The notes under the pieces were generated by a model. That model had not been told where the DNA came from. It searched no databases and saw nothing but the letters and a program-made list of their open reading frames with translations. Made by a program: the position numbers and the translations under genes. Below are positions 1 through 14,945 of a DNA stretch of 64,000 bases, in pieces (positions within the stretch are counted from its first letter, which is position 1; every line of letters begins with the position of its first letter). The stretch comes from Unio delphinus (lineage: Eukaryota; Mollusca; Bivalvia; Unionida; Unionidae), in the NCBI GenBank assembly GCA_029339505.1, contig JAQISU010000096.1, forward strand, positions 3,891,501 to 3,955,500, written 5' to 3'.

Positions 1-55
1 GGCCAGGTGTCAGAATAATGTGACTGGGTAGGACATCATGCTACATGTCACTACA
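1..55 (+). repeat. SINE fragment (family 1)
   Basis: The first ~55 bases match, in reverse complement, the body of the tRNA-derived SINE seen at 7.6, 12.0 and 59.2 kb; the shared stretch includes the words GTAGGACATCATGC and AATGTGACTGGG. The tRNA-like head would lie outside the window. Short and diverged. Confidence 0.5.
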
Positions 56-555
56 ACACTTTCAATATTTCATTAGTTTATAATGTAAACAGTGTTGATC
101 TGACAGCCAACACTTCAGTGAAGAAGTTTTGAAAATTAGACGTACTTGACCTTGGGAGCAAGTCAAAAGGCACTGCTTGTTTTAATTTAGCTTTGGAACA
201 TACTTACTTATACCAATAATGATCTGTTTTGAAGTTTGTGTTAGGTATATTTGTAGAATAACTATGATTTAGACTTCAAAAAATAAAGCACATGTTCTTT
301 CTAGACTTGTAAGTTTTAGTACCACATATTAATTAACTCTAGCTTTAAAAGTGTTAATAAATGCCATCATGATTTATGATATTGTAATCAGGATTTGTAT
401 ATAAGTACTACATTCATGTACAAATACCTGAAACTATGTTACAATATTTGCTAAAATATACTGATTTAAATATACCCAATTTGTTCCGTACAAAATTTGG
501 TACAGGAATCAATACATTTAAATAACAATTAAAAAAAAGAAAATGTAACAACACC
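56..555. other. intergenic, nothing recognised
   Basis: AT-rich sequence with no open frame of note, no recognisable gene and no clear repeat. Confidence 0.5.
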
Positions 556-640
556 TTTATTTGTTTTGATTTAGAGGTATGGACTTTGTAGTCTGAAATA
601 AAGAATTCTTATTCTTATCTTATCTTATTTAACACAAGTC
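556..640 (+). repeat. possible LINE 3' tail
   Basis: A stretch ending in AATAAAGAATTCTTATTCTT followed by (CTTAT)n resembles the 3' end of CR1/L2-type LINEs, which often finish in such short repeats. No coding part is attached, so the assignment rests only on the tail. Confidence 0.3.
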
Positions 641-1272
641 ACATGGCAAAGGAAGAAAAATCCCAATGAACTGTTTAATAACTACTGTGTAGAATCGGAC
701 ATCTTGACCTTAAGCAAGAGATATGTATATCACCTTGTCTCAGGATGTTGCATAGCTGCCTTTCGGACTGTGCATGAGACATACAGTTGTGACTAAACAA
801 AACCTAAATATCAGTGTGCACTATTAATGCTCTAATTTTACACTACATAGTGTACTTTTAGTGCATAAAATAGTTTACTGTAGATAGCAATGCAGTCTCT
901 AGATTCAATGTCTCATTAAAGAGCAGATGCATCGAGGTATTGTTTGAGTGCATACCCAGAAATAAGTGAAACTTTTATATAATCGCCCCATTTCCCCCTG
1001 ATGTGATATTTATATTTAGCCTATCCTTCATAGGGTATATTGTGGATGTTAATTAATATGAACAGATTAAATTTAATTAAAATAAATAATAAAGGTTTTT
1101 CAGTTATTTCAATGTTATTTTCAAAATAAACTTTTCATCCTGCTTGTATTTTCAGAGCAGACCTTTTCAATGCTAATTGTAAATTTTGGACACCAAATAT
1201 CAAAGATATATAACGTTAGACCAAACCCGCATCCAATGAAATCTGCTTCGCAGTAATTGGTAAACAATAATT

Positions 1273-1825
1273 AAGTTGGCAGCTATGTCAAAGCTAAGAC
1301 CAATCTGGAGAGACAAGAATATCTGTCTGAAAACTAAAATAAGACTATTGAGAGCACTAGTCATTTCAGTCTTTCTGTATTCATGTGAGGCCTGGACCCT
1401 GACAGCAGAATTACAATGAAGAATCCGGGTACTTGAAATATGATGTTACAAAACCATCCTTGGCATCTCTTACATGGACCACATCACAAATGAAGACGTG
1501 CGTAACACCATCAGGCACAAAGCAGGCCAATATAAAGACCTCCTCACCACTGTCAAAAAGAGAAAGCTGGAATGGTATGGCCATGTCACTAGAGCCAACA
1601 GTCTATCCACAACAGTACTGCAGGGTAATGTCCAAAGTGGTAGAAGGAGATGTAGACAGAGAAAAAAGTGGAATGACAACATCACAGAATGGACCAGGAA
1701 ACGTTTTGCGGAGACACAGACATTGGCACATGATCGAGACAAGAGGAGGGATCTGGTCAGATGTTCAGCAGCACAGTGCCTCAACGACCACACTATGTCA
1801 AGAGAATGATGATGATAATGAATCA
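1273..1825 (+). mobile_element. 5'-truncated LINE, 3' end of reverse-transcriptase ORF
   Basis: One frame from about 1276 to 1809 encodes the C-terminal part of a non-LTR retrotransposon polyprotein. Landmarks are SKLRPIWRDKNICL, FLYSCEAWTLTAELQ, ILGISYMDHITNEDVRN, KRKLEWYGHVTRAN, a basic RRRCRQRKKW stretch and NITEW. The frame has two in-frame TGA stops near 1420 and 1440, so the copy is dead. After the final stop the element ends in a short ATGATGATGATAATG tail. The same family occurs on the minus strand at 12.8-14.9 kb with a similar (ATG)n tail. In other marine invertebrates this protein is usually annotated as 'endonuclease-reverse transcriptase'. The clade (RTE-like or other) cannot be fixed here. 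Confidence 0.85.
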
Positions 1826-2169
1826 ATTAACATAATATTTTTAATAAGCATTCATAATGTGCCGGTTGATATGGCATCAAGCTCATCGTTATATTACCTT
1901 TCTTTCTCAGTTTGGTAATTTAATTAATTGTGAATTATAATGTTATTAAAGTACTGAGATTGACTTTAAAATTCTTGACAAATACAGTATGTTCGGAGTT
2001 TCGTTTGACTTTTGCTAGAAGCATATATAAACCCCAATTCGTCTAATATTAGTCAATAGAATGGTTGTTGACAATGTACAAATAAAAGCGATCACATAAG
2101 TAAAGATGGTATGGCAGAGCACATGTTTTGATTCGAAAGCGATTTTTGTTTGCCCTAGCACTTGGCATA

Positions 2170-2379
2170 TCTAATCCCCTATCGGTAGTACCGGATTTCT
2201 GTTCGAGTCTAAGATTCTGCAAATGTAGTTATGTGAGAAAGCTTGCCAGTAGCTTCTCGTGGGTCGGTGGTTCTTTCCGGGCTTTGTCCGGTTTCTTCCT
2301 CCACCATTAATACTGGCCGCCATGTATAGCTTATATTGTGCTGAAAAATGGCGTTAAACCATTAAAAAAAAAAAAAAAA
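2170..2379 (+). repeat. tRNA-derived SINE (family 2) copy
   Basis: The copy contains a B-box-like GTTCGAGTCTAAG, the body words GAGAAAGCTTGCCAG and GGTTCTTTCCGG, and the 3' end GTGCTGAAAAATGGCGTTAA followed by a poly-A run. The body and end recur at 57.4 kb (+) and, inverted, at 23.8, 41.4 and 43.2 kb. Confidence 0.65.
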
Positions 2380-2387
2380 GTACCGGA

Positions 2388-3950
2388 TTTCTTAACTTCC
2401 GTGACCTTAGCACCAGGCATGTCTACTTACCTGACCTTAGTACGAAAAATACCTACTTCCCTGACCTTGGCACTAGACAGATCTACTTCCCAGACTTCAC
2501 TACCAGGCATGTCTACTTCTCTGACCTTAACAACATACATATCTACAACCCTTACCTTAGCACCAGAAAAATCTACTTTCCTTTTTTTAGTACCAGGCAT
2601 ATATGCTTCCATGACATCAGACATACCTGTTTCCATGACCATAGCACTAGACCTAATAGCTTCCCTGGACTTAGCACTGGACATATCTACTTCCCTGACC
2701 ATAGCACTGGACATATATATATTTTCCTGACTTTAGTACCGCGCATATCCACTTCCCTGCCCTTCTCACCTGACATCTGCCCTCCAGACCTCATCACACC
2801 AGACATAACTACCAGTCAGGCTTCATTACTTGAAATATCTACCTTTATTTTTTTTTAGCACTGGCCATGTTGATCCCTCTGACAAAACAATTAACCGTAG
2901 TATAAGACATATGTACCTCCCGAATCTTAGTTTCCGATATATTTAACTCTTTATGACTAGCATAGATCATATATACTTCCCGGTCTTTAGCACCAGACAC
3001 GACTACTTCCCTGGCTGTAACACCAGTCAGGTCATTTCAGTTTTTTTTCCGGGAGAGGGGGCAAAACTTTACGGGCTTGTTAACTTTCGTATATAGGCTA
3101 CATCAATTTTACAGCACATGCAAATTCGGGGGGGGGGGGGGGCAAATGCCCTCCACAAATGACGTCCCAGCGTAACACGTGACAAATGTTGACCTGCCAG
3201 TCTTTAGCACAATACACATCTACCTTTCAGACCTTAGTACCAGAAACGTTTTCTTGCCAGAGCTTAATGCGGGAAATATTGACCTGTCCGACTTCAACGC
3301 CGGGAACATTTCCGTCTTTGAACTTAGTACTGAATAGAGCTTAATTCCAGACTTCACCAGTGAAAATAGACATACATATGCATAAATCCCAGACATCGAC
3401 TTAATTCCTTGTTAACACCTGATATATCTGCATTTTATTTTAGCACCAGATTAATCCTTCTGCTAAAACTTTACAGCACATATATAGCAATTCCAGACCA
3501 TAGCACCAACAGATCTACTTCAATGCAATGTAGTGTCAGCCATATCTACTTTTTTCTAAACTTTAGTACCAGACATATCTACCTGGCAGACTTTATTACT
3601 GGAAATATCTACTGTCCATACCTTAACGCTGCCTCTTTGACAGAACCCCTTAACCTAGAAAATGCTATATGTATTTCCAGTACCTTAGCACAAGCGATAT
3701 CTTATTCCCTAACCTTTTACTTCTCTGGCCTCAGAACCCATACTCTATGCACTGGACATTTACTTCCCTGATCTTGTGACAGGATATGCCCAACTTATTA
3801 ACTTTAACACAGGATATACCATCTTAATTTACCTTAGCACCAGAAATGTTAAACTGCCAAACCTCAGCACCGGACATATCTACCTTCTAGGTCTTACCTT
3901 CAGACATCTCCATCACAAATACAAGTCACTCCCTGACTGCAATATTGGAT
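2388..3950. repeat. degenerate 30-bp minisatellite
   Basis: A diverged tandem repeat with a consensus close to TGACCTTAGCACCAGACATA followed by TCTACTTCCC. In the best-preserved part, CTACTT cores start near 2423, 2453, 2483 and 2513, a 30-bp period. Because 30 is a multiple of three, short ORFs of repetitive Thr/Ser/Leu residues arise by chance; no real protein is implied. Towards 3.9 kb the units drift and a G-run (about 3130-3142) interrupts. Related units in reverse complement occur near 7440-7540. Confidence 0.75.
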
Positions 3951-5103
3951 AGTTCAAACTACGTCGTCTGTTGTTCAGGCTTACCTATTTTAACATATGA
4001 TATGGGTTTTTACATTTAAAAAAAAAAAACTTTTTTAAGTATTCTTCCTTATTTTCACGTTGCAAGGGCAAACAGGAAGGAATTTAAATCCCCTCTTACA
4101 CATAGTTTCAATGCTTAGTTTATTAACGTGTTATTTAGAAATGTAGTCTAGCCTATAAAGGTTGGGGGTTATTCAATTTGTTGGTGGGATGCTCTCAATC
4201 TATTTAAATTAATACAGAAGACCCACCCTGGTTCGTTTTTGTCAGAATTTGAAGTAGTGATAGAGAGATTCAAAACTCTGAGCCCCCAGTGCCGACAGTT
4301 CAATTAATGAATACACAAAATGTGAACTTCAAATAACAGCAATTTAATATAATTCAAAAGAGTCATCTCTCAAATAAATTTAACTAACACCCTATCACTC
4401 GACCAAGTGACGGCCTATTTCATCCTTTGAATTAGTGCGTGAAATTACCCCCCCCCACCCCTTCCCTGTCCTGAGTTCCTACTCATCTGTATGTCTCTTA
4501 ATTCTCTTTTCTTTTGTCTCTCTCCGTTCTTCCTTTAAACTTCTCCCTCCGTATTTCTTTCTCTTTTGTCTCCCAGAGACTCGGATCAACGGCTGGGGTA
4601 ATTCCCTCTGGTCTATAAAAGATTCTAAAGAATACAAACAAGGACATCAGCAAAGCATATTCCTTTAGCTATGTAAACTCACGCTAACATTAATATCATC
4701 ATATAGGCCATTACCTTTTTGGTCACGCATTCGTGTCCATCAAAATACACGTTCTACCTGCTAAGTGTACAAGGTATATATATATAAGATTTCTGTACAT
4801 CGCACTTTTACAAGGTGTTCACATATATGCACATGTCCAAACGCTGATATATCCATACACCTGATACTCCTACAAGTATACACAAATAGGCAAGTTCCTA
4901 TACTAATGTTGCACACCGCAACCATTATGCAAAGTTTATAATTCAATTCAACATTTGCAAATCTATAATATCAAATGAATAAATGCATGAGGTTACTACG
5001 ACTTAACCCAATAGCGAATTACAATATTAATTCTTTACATCACATAGCTCATATCTCAAAATATGCATACCAAACGCTACGAATGAATCAAACTACCAAT
5101 GGT

Positions 5104-5105
<2 letters not shown>
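3951..5105. other. intergenic, nothing recognised
   Basis: AT-rich sequence with short pyrimidine-rich stretches (about 4445-4580). No gene or RNA recognised. Confidence 0.4.
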
Positions 5106-7439
<2,334 letters not shown>

Positions 7440-7589
7440 AATAGATATATCCGTTTTTAAGGTCATGGATGTAGACGTGTCGTCTGCTAAGATTTAAGAG
7501 GTAGACATGCCCGAAGTTAAGATCAGAGAGGTAAATGTATTTTGTTATAGATAGGGTGCTAATATTATGGCCCAGATATGGGGTGGGTG

Positions 7590-7817
7590 GGGTGGGGATT
7601 AGGATTTTTAACGTAGCTTTAATAAAATTAAGTCATATCGCTACGATGTCTGCATTGAAGCAGTTTATAGTGGTGTTTAGCACTGGGACATCATGTCGCA
7701 GACATGTAGCATGATGTCACATTATCCTGACACCATTATCCCGACCAGTCCTAACACTAATAATGCTGAGCGCCAAGCCAGGCAGCTGTTAGTACCATTT
7801 TTATAAGTCTTTGGTAG
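7590..7817 (-). repeat. SINE family 1 copy, head truncated
   Basis: The copy shares TTTTTAACGTAGCTTTAAT, GATGTCTGCA, GCATGATGTC and CGACCAGTCCTAA with the copy at 59.1-59.4 kb. It stops after TAAGTCTTTGGTA, before the tRNA-like head, where a cluster of GCTGATTCGG repeats begins. Confidence 0.7.
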
Positions 7818-7825
7818 GAATGCTG

Positions 7826-7916
7826 GCTGATTCGGACAGTGGCTGATTCGGACCATAGCTGATTCGGCCCAAATTACGGGCTGATTCGGACCAGATGACG
7901 GGCTGATTCGGACAAT
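7826..7916. repeat. five-copy GCTGATTCGG cluster
   Basis: The 10-mer GCTGATTCGG starts at 7826, 7842, 7858, 7880 and 7902, giving spacings of 16, 16, 22 and 22 bases. The cluster abuts the truncated end of the SINE copy. Confidence 0.85.
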
Positions 7917-8120
7917 GTGAACTATTATAAGAAAAACCATGTAAAACACACATTATTTAGTTTGGTAGTTATTACTGTTTTTGCAGACATACTAAGAGCA
8001 TATGAAAAGTTGATATTCGGCTTTTAAATTTACGTAAGACAGTTGCTAGCAAATTTCTAACCGAAATCAGAACAAACTCCATATTAACTATAGCATTTAG
8101 ATTTGTTCAACCAAAATAAA

Positions 8121-8230
<110 letters not shown>

Positions 8231-8419
8231 GTGTGTGTGTGCAATAAACTGACAACGAACAGTGCAAAATTAGTATCTAACTAGCCTGAGCTAGTGTGTG
8301 TGTGTGCATCTTGAAATTACTAATGAACACAAGTTTTAGTGACATCAACTGAAAGATATCTGCGAATGGAGCTAGGTTTCGTACAGTATGTGTGAATTTA
8401 ATGTTGGCGTTGCTGATAG

Positions 8420-9010
8420 CTATTGTTTGAGGTAAAGAATTTGAATGAGAAAGTCTTTGTGCTGTGATAGAATGGTCTCAGTTTTATCATCATCATTTAT
8501 CTGCAGCTTGTTACATGTCATCCATGATTTCACATCAGAAATGCACCTCTCTACTCCTTGGATGGTAACATCAACTTCAGTTGGGTGTCTAGACTTGTAT
8601 ATTTGGGTATCATCAGCCAACAATTGGTGAGACACTGGGTGATAATCTATCACACTTTAGAGCGGCTGAGTGTATAGAATGGAGAAAACAGGTCCAAGAA
8701 CAAACCCCTGTGGAACACCACAACATAGATCAATTGGGCTGGAGTTTAATCTTTTTTTGCAGATACAATTTTGTGTCCTGTTCACTAAGTAGGACTTGAA
8801 GAACAGTAAGGCTCTATAATGAATGCCAAATACATGCTGGAGACTGTCATGGTCTATTGTGTCAAATGCTGCACACAAATCAAGGAGTGTGAGGACTGTA
8901 GTCTTTCTGCTATCCAAAGCAGAGAGAAATGTCAATAACTAATTTCAGTAATGTGGCAAGGGCGATATGCAGACTGTACATTGCTAAAAAAGACTGTTTT
9001 AATTCAGATG
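8420..9010 (-). mobile_element. CR1/L2-like LINE reverse-transcriptase remnant
   Basis: Minus-strand frames encode reverse-transcriptase blocks in the right order: QSAYRPCHITE near 8965-8985, then TLLDLCAAFDTIDHDSLQ (motif A, near 8840-8890), the GVPQGFVLGPVFSILYTQPL block (near 8660-8720), then HQLLADDTQIYKS with the catalytic DD (near 8590-8635) and a LQINDDDKTE thumb-like end. A frame break near 8655 separates the last two blocks and a stop lies near 8945, so it is a pseudogene. Neither end of the element is visible. The motif set is that of CR1/L2-group LINEs and differs from the LINE at 12.8-14.9 kb. Confidence 0.85.
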
Positions 9011-11935
9011 AGTTACAAGTCGTGTTACACACGGCATGCTGATCATAAAGTGTGACGTGCTGGATAGTATATATGTGAATTGTAAAAGATAACTGGGTAT
9101 TGGTCACTACACACAGGACATTTTAATGTTATATTGTTGGGTGTTGGATACTCAAGGAATGGGTATTGGTCACTTTATGTGGTATGTTAGATAGTATCAT
9201 GTGGGGTGCTGAATAGTAAATGACTGTGTATTGGTCACTATGCAATGCATGTGGAATAGTACATGTGGTATACTAGATTGTAGATACAAATTTCAAAATT
9301 ACATTTTCCTTTAAACTCCAGAGTGGTTCATCCGACCCAAATTTTCTGGGGCAGTGTGGGGCCACAGATAAATACTATGCTATGCTAAATTATCCTTTTA
9401 CCCCAGAATGCCTCTGCATGTTAAATTTCCATGATGCCCCAGTATTCATATGCATCATGCAACTACTTATGAGCATACAAAGTTGAATTCCTTAACCACA
9501 AATAGAATGGAAAGGATGCTGGAAAATGAAACATACCAAGCCTAACATTGACCATGAAGATAGGACTGGCAATATAGCATGCAACACACTTGTTAGTGAT
9601 GCATAAACAATCTAAATTTCATTAATTAATCACAACGGAAACAAAAATATGATGGGGACAAAATTATTCTGCAGAAGGCCAAGGACAGAAAGACTGTAAA
9701 TAACAAAATGGATTGCTGAAAATGAAGTAATTCAAGGTCTCATCATTAAAAAGCTGTGTATCAAAAATGGTTGAATTCGAACAAACTTTGATCTAGTTAT
9801 ACTATAGAATGATTAATAAAGGTGGTGGACAATGAGGGCCATACTTCTTCTAAAGGATGACACAGAAGCTGGTCATCAAACTCTTTTCTGGTCTCAAATT
9901 ATAAAGATGAATACCCACTTTGGCTAAAATCCAACAATTTCCAGTAAAGCTATCTTGCTGACAAGATTTATTATGGGTTTTGCTGATTTCGTCAAGTGGG
10001 TCTAATTTTGTCAAGTGGGTCCTTAATTATTTTTTAGATGGCTATCATAACTGAATATCAGTGGAAATCCATTTTTATCAGAACGAATGTATACATAAAG
10101 TATTGTAACTGTTCCCTGTGTGGTTTACTAGTCATACTGTTGACAAGGTTGTCAAAATAGCCAGACAGTTCCAATGTTGAATGTTGGATAAATGCCATCT
10201 CCTAAGATATAACTAAATCACTGGAAAATTACATATGTTTTACATATGTTTTATTGTTATAGGGTTTAGGAGTAGCAGTAAAAAGATTCCAAGACAAACA
10301 CCTTAAATGTGAAAAACCGGACATCTGACAAAATTGCTTCAAGTGACTTCAAAGTTGATGTAATTAAACAAGTTTAATTCAATTGATTTTTATTTTGGGT
10401 ATACTTAATGTCAAGAGGACATTTTCAATTCATCAAGATATCAAGACGAATGTAAATTTTTCTGACTGGCAGTTTAGTACTATTCAGATGATTTATAAGA
10501 ACTGTACCATTTTCTTCTTGGCACAGTAAGGTGTCACAAATTAAACATTTTTGTCAAGTTTCATGAATATCCTACCAGTGTTTCATGAGGAATAGCAAAT
10601 TATCCATGGACAGATTGAAGGCATTAAGGCCAGTACAGGTAACATACTCAGTGCAAAACATGTGTGAAATATTGTTTACAGTGACGTCTGATGGTTCATC
10701 TGTATGAATCATATATCATGTTACAGAGAGAAGAATCTGAATGAGCTGGATACAAAACAAGAAATGTGTTTGTAAAACACAGATACCCCATCATACTGCC
10801 TGAAAAGACCTAACTGCAAACCCTAACCGGCCCTGAATATGTACAGATGAAGGTAATGTAATAGTGGAATATTAAAAAAATACACCACTGTGAAATATTG
10901 GCGATAATGATTTACTTAGGCTTGATTAGTGTAGTACTTCTCATGATGCAGCTACAGATAAATGCTATAAGACTCGGCAACAAAAAGAAACTGGGCTACA
11001 TACAACCTAATGTTAATGACCAGCTTACATCAGTGACCCGATTTCGCTTGAAATTTGTAGAACACCATATGATGCAGCCAGTGCAGCCAGAGCCAACACA
11101 AACCCTATTCTGCTGACACCAGTCACATACATAGGTCAGATAGGTGAAATAAGAAGAAGGACAGAAATAATTCCAGAAGCCGTAGTTTGTAGCATAATGG
11201 TCAGGGGTTAAAAAATATTCATTTTTAATTGTAACAATCTTAAAAGATGAATTTAAAATTTTACATGTACAAGTGAATTATTGTATATTTACCATTAATC
11301 TTGGGGGTATAATGGATTTTGTGATACAGTAATACCTCTCTTGAACACCACCCCAACCAGCAGCCACCTCTTTTCTATAGTCAGCATCCCACGGAAGCAA
11401 TGAGCTTGTGTTGAAAAGTACCCATCATAGATGGCTACTCTAAAAATATGAACAGTGGCAGGCACAACAATGCTAAAAACTTGTCAAATTTACTGCTTAC
11501 AAGTGGCCTCATTAAGGATTTTACTAATAGAAATCTCATGAACATTTGTTGATGTCTAAAATGAACAGCATTAGTTTCAACAAACAGATAAAATAACTTT
11601 AATCCATAGAAAGTGGTATGTACACCTCTCCCCTCCCTTGACAACTCGTGCACTACAGGGTCTAAAAACACAGACTGTACTCTAAGCAAAGACATTAGTT
11701 ACCTCTAAATAAAGGAAAATGGGTGTTCCATCCCAGCTGGATATTAAGAAGACAGTGGAAGAGGGAGTAGAGACATTGCTTAGTGGCTAAATACTTGTTT
11801 TATAATCGCTATGTGAATAATTGTCAATAAAGTTTTTCTAACAAAATTATTGGCTTTATGGTATAAAATATCTTATTTTCAAGATATTAAAGTTCTGAAA
11901 GATCATTAAAAACCTAACCTGAAGAGAGTGTGTGT
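9011..11935. other. intergenic, nothing recognised
   Basis: Around 9.1-9.3 kb there are weak repeats of TATTGGTCACT. A 72-codon frame at 10898-11116 begins with a hydrophobic stretch (YLGLISVVLLM) but has no homology I recognise and no splice context. No other features are supported. Confidence 0.4.
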
Positions 11936-11937
11936 AT

Positions 11938-12175
11938 GATTTAGATTTTTAAAGTAGCTTTAAAAAATTTCCAGTCATATTGCTATGATGTATGCAGTGT
12001 GGCAGTTTAAAGTGATGCCAAACACTGGGGCATCATGCTGCAGATATGTAGCAGCATGTCCTACCCGGTCACATTATCTGGACACTAGGCCAGCCTAGAA
12101 GTCTTTGGTATGACTCAAAAGGGGTTCGAACCCATGCCATCTCACATCCAGAGCTGACGCTCTAACCACAGTCCT
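11938..12175 (-). repeat. tRNA-derived SINE (family 1) copy
   Basis: Read on the minus strand, the copy starts with a tRNA-like head: a TGTGGTTAGAGCGTCAGC A-box region and a perfect B-box-like GGGTTCGAACCC. The body follows (AGTGTTTGGCATCAC, GGACATGCTGC) and it ends in GCTACTTTAAAAATCTAAATC next to a short CA run. It matches the copies at 7.6 and 59.2 kb. Confidence 0.8.
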
Positions 12176-12782
12176 AATTTGAAGAGGTTTCAACACATCA
12201 TATACATGTCTTGTTTTTAACCTGCAAAAAACACTGTCTATCACTTCACTACTTTTTGCACAACAAATAAGATTCCTTTTGTTAAAAAAGCAGCAACGTT
12301 TGTTTGATGAAAAACTGTCAATAGCAAAACTCAGTTTTTTAAAAATTGTTTCATTAGTGAAATAGTATGCTGTGATTTCATTGCAAGTGAAACTTCTGCT
12401 TTTCCTTGAGCAAATCTCAGAGTGTTTTTTAATAATGCTCCATATCTATCAAAATAAAGCATTGAATTCACAGTGTACGCCTTTTGGTTGGTTGCCTTGT
12501 TTTCTTTGATCACATTTGTGAATGACTACCGGTAGTATCATTTGAAGTAGTTTAATTGTTTCTTAAACAATAATATTCATATGCATTCAAATAACAAAAT
12601 GGAATGCGTTTACCAGACACACAACCAAAAGCTCTTACACAGGTAAGATTTGCATGATTTTAACATTTTTAAATACCATTTACTTTTCTTGATTTAATAT
12701 AAAAGACAACATGTTAAAAAAGGCAGGTCTGTCTTTAATTGAGAATAAAAACAAAAAATCTGTCTGCAAATCGGAGATAATA

Positions 12783-14945
12783 ATATCATCATCATCATCA
12801 TTCTCTTGACCTAGCGTGGTTGTTGAGGCACTCTGCTGTTGAACATCTGACCAGCTCCTTCCACTTGTCTTGATCAAATGCCAATGCGTGTGTCTCCGTA
12901 ATACTTTTCATGGTCCATTCTGTGATATTGTCTCTCCACTTTTTTCTGTTTACCTCTCCATCTACCACCTTGGACACTACCCCGCAGTACTGTTGTGTAT
13001 AGACTATTGGTTCTAGCGACATGGCCATACCATTTCAGCTTTCTCGTTTTTGACAGTGGTGAGGAGGTCTTCATAATGGCCTACTTTGTGCATGATGGTG
13101 TTACGTACTTCTTCATTTGTGAACATGTGGTCCTGTAAGAGATGCCAAGGATGGTTCTGTAGCATCTCATTTCAAGTGCCTGGATTCTTCGTTGTAATTC
13201 TGCTGTCAGGATCCAGGCCTCAGATGAATACAAAAAGATTGAGATGACTAGTACTCTCAATAGACTGATTTTAGTTTTCAGACAGATATTCCTGTCTCTC
13301 CAGATTGATCTTAGCTTTGATATAGATGCCGTTGTTCGTGTTGCTCGTGACAAAATTTCTGCTCTTCATCCCCCATCCGTGATTATGGAACCAAGATATT
13401 TGAATTGGCTCAGTTTCCAGTTCCTGTCCTCTCACTTTAATCTTGGTTGAGATTTGTTTGCCACTATTTGTCATCAGCTTTGTCTTCTCTGCACTTATCT
13501 CGATGTCAAATCTGGAAGATGTTTCATCCAGGTTCTTCACTACAGTGCCAAGCTCATCTTCACTGCCAGCCAGCCCATCAGTGTCGTCAGCAAAGCGAAT
13601 TTGGTGATGTTATGCCCTCCAATGCTGACTGTCCCACTATGGTTTTCCAGGGATTTGCTCATGATGTGCTCTAAGTAGATGTTGAAAAGCGTGGGTGACA
13701 GGAGACAGCCTTGCCGTACTCCAACTGTTGTCTTGAACCAGTCCCCCACAGAACCTTGAGCAGTTACTGCACTGGTAGCCTTGGCATACAGCTGCTTGAT
13801 TGTGTTGGTCAACGTTTGACCCATGTTGTACTTCTTCATTGTGGCCCACAATGCCTCATGCCACACTCTGTCAAAAGCCTTTATGAAATATATGAACACA
13901 TGTTGATGTTGTGAATACTTTTCACACAGAACCCTAAGACTGAATATTTGTTCTGTTGTGCTTCTTCCACTCCGGAACCCTGCCTGTTCTTCAGCGATTA
14001 TTTCTTCTGCATGTGGGTTCAGTCTGTTCAAGATGATCTTAAGCATTACCTTACTAGCATGGCTGATCAAACTGATAGTTTAGTAATTTCGGCACAGCTG
14101 GAGATTGGCTTTTTTGGGGAGTGTTATAATCAGTGACTGTGTCTACTGTGTTGGCCATTCGCCTGTTTGCCAGATCTTGTTGCAGATTTTTGTTAGTAGC
14201 TCTATCATTGATTCCCCACCATTCTTGGGATGTTGTCTAATCCAGCTGCCTTCCCATTCTTCCGTGCTCTTATTGCGGACTCCACCTCTTCTTTGATAAT
14301 GGGGAAATCATCATCATTTGTGGAGTTTGGAACTTCAAGCACCTCTGGGTCTCCAGTGGATGGATGGTTGTAGAGTTCATTATAACACTCAGTCCATCTT
14401 TTTGCAATGTCACTTGCTTCTGTGAGGCATTTTCCATTTTCGTCTTGAATGGTACTGACTCTTGGTTGCTTCTATCTGGTGAGGTCTTTTACAATTTGGA
14501 ATGCCATTTTGCTGTTATTTTTTTTATTAGACTGCTCTCTATTTCTTTGCACTTTTGTCCAATCCAATCTTTATTTGCTTTCTTCAAGTTTTTTTTGATA
14601 TTCTTGATTATTTCTCAGTACTCCACTGACCCTGTTGTGTGTCTGGTGTTTCTGTGGTCTCTTCCTGCATCACACAGATTCAGAATCTCTTCTGTAACCC
14701 AGGTTTTTTTCTTTGGGCGATGGTGGCCAATGATGTCCTTGACAGCTGTTGTCATGACTGTGTTGAAAGTGTTTGCCATCACTTTAACATCAACATCCAT
14801 CACAAGGAGTGGAGCAAATTTTCCTCCAATTGTGGCTTGGAATGACTTGTATATGGTCCTTCAGTTGTTCAAGGTTGAATTTAAGCCTGATTTTTTTTTG
14901 CTTATTAATTTTCTTCAACCTCACTCGGAAGTTCATAATACTGGT
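12783..14945 (-). mobile_element. LINE, 5'-truncated, reverse transcriptase to 3' end
   Basis: Minus-strand frames give, in order: FRVRLKKINKQKK (about 14930), IGGKFAPLLVMDVDVK (about 14800), GHHRPKKKTWVTEEILNLCD (about 14700), the reverse transcriptase SKVMLKIILNRLNP, EEQAGFRSGRSTTEQI, IKAFDRVWHEALWA, VGVRQGCLLSPTLFNIYLEH (13540-14070), a FADD box displaced by one frameshift (about 13590), EISAEKTKLMTNS, FLYSSEAWILTAELQRRIQA and KLKWYGHVARTNSLYTTVL (12874-13074). It ends with (ATG)n. The endonuclease domain is missing, and frameshifts and stops make it dead. It is the same family as the plus-strand fragment at 1.3-1.8 kb. Plus-strand ORFs across this stretch are shadows. Confidence 0.92.
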
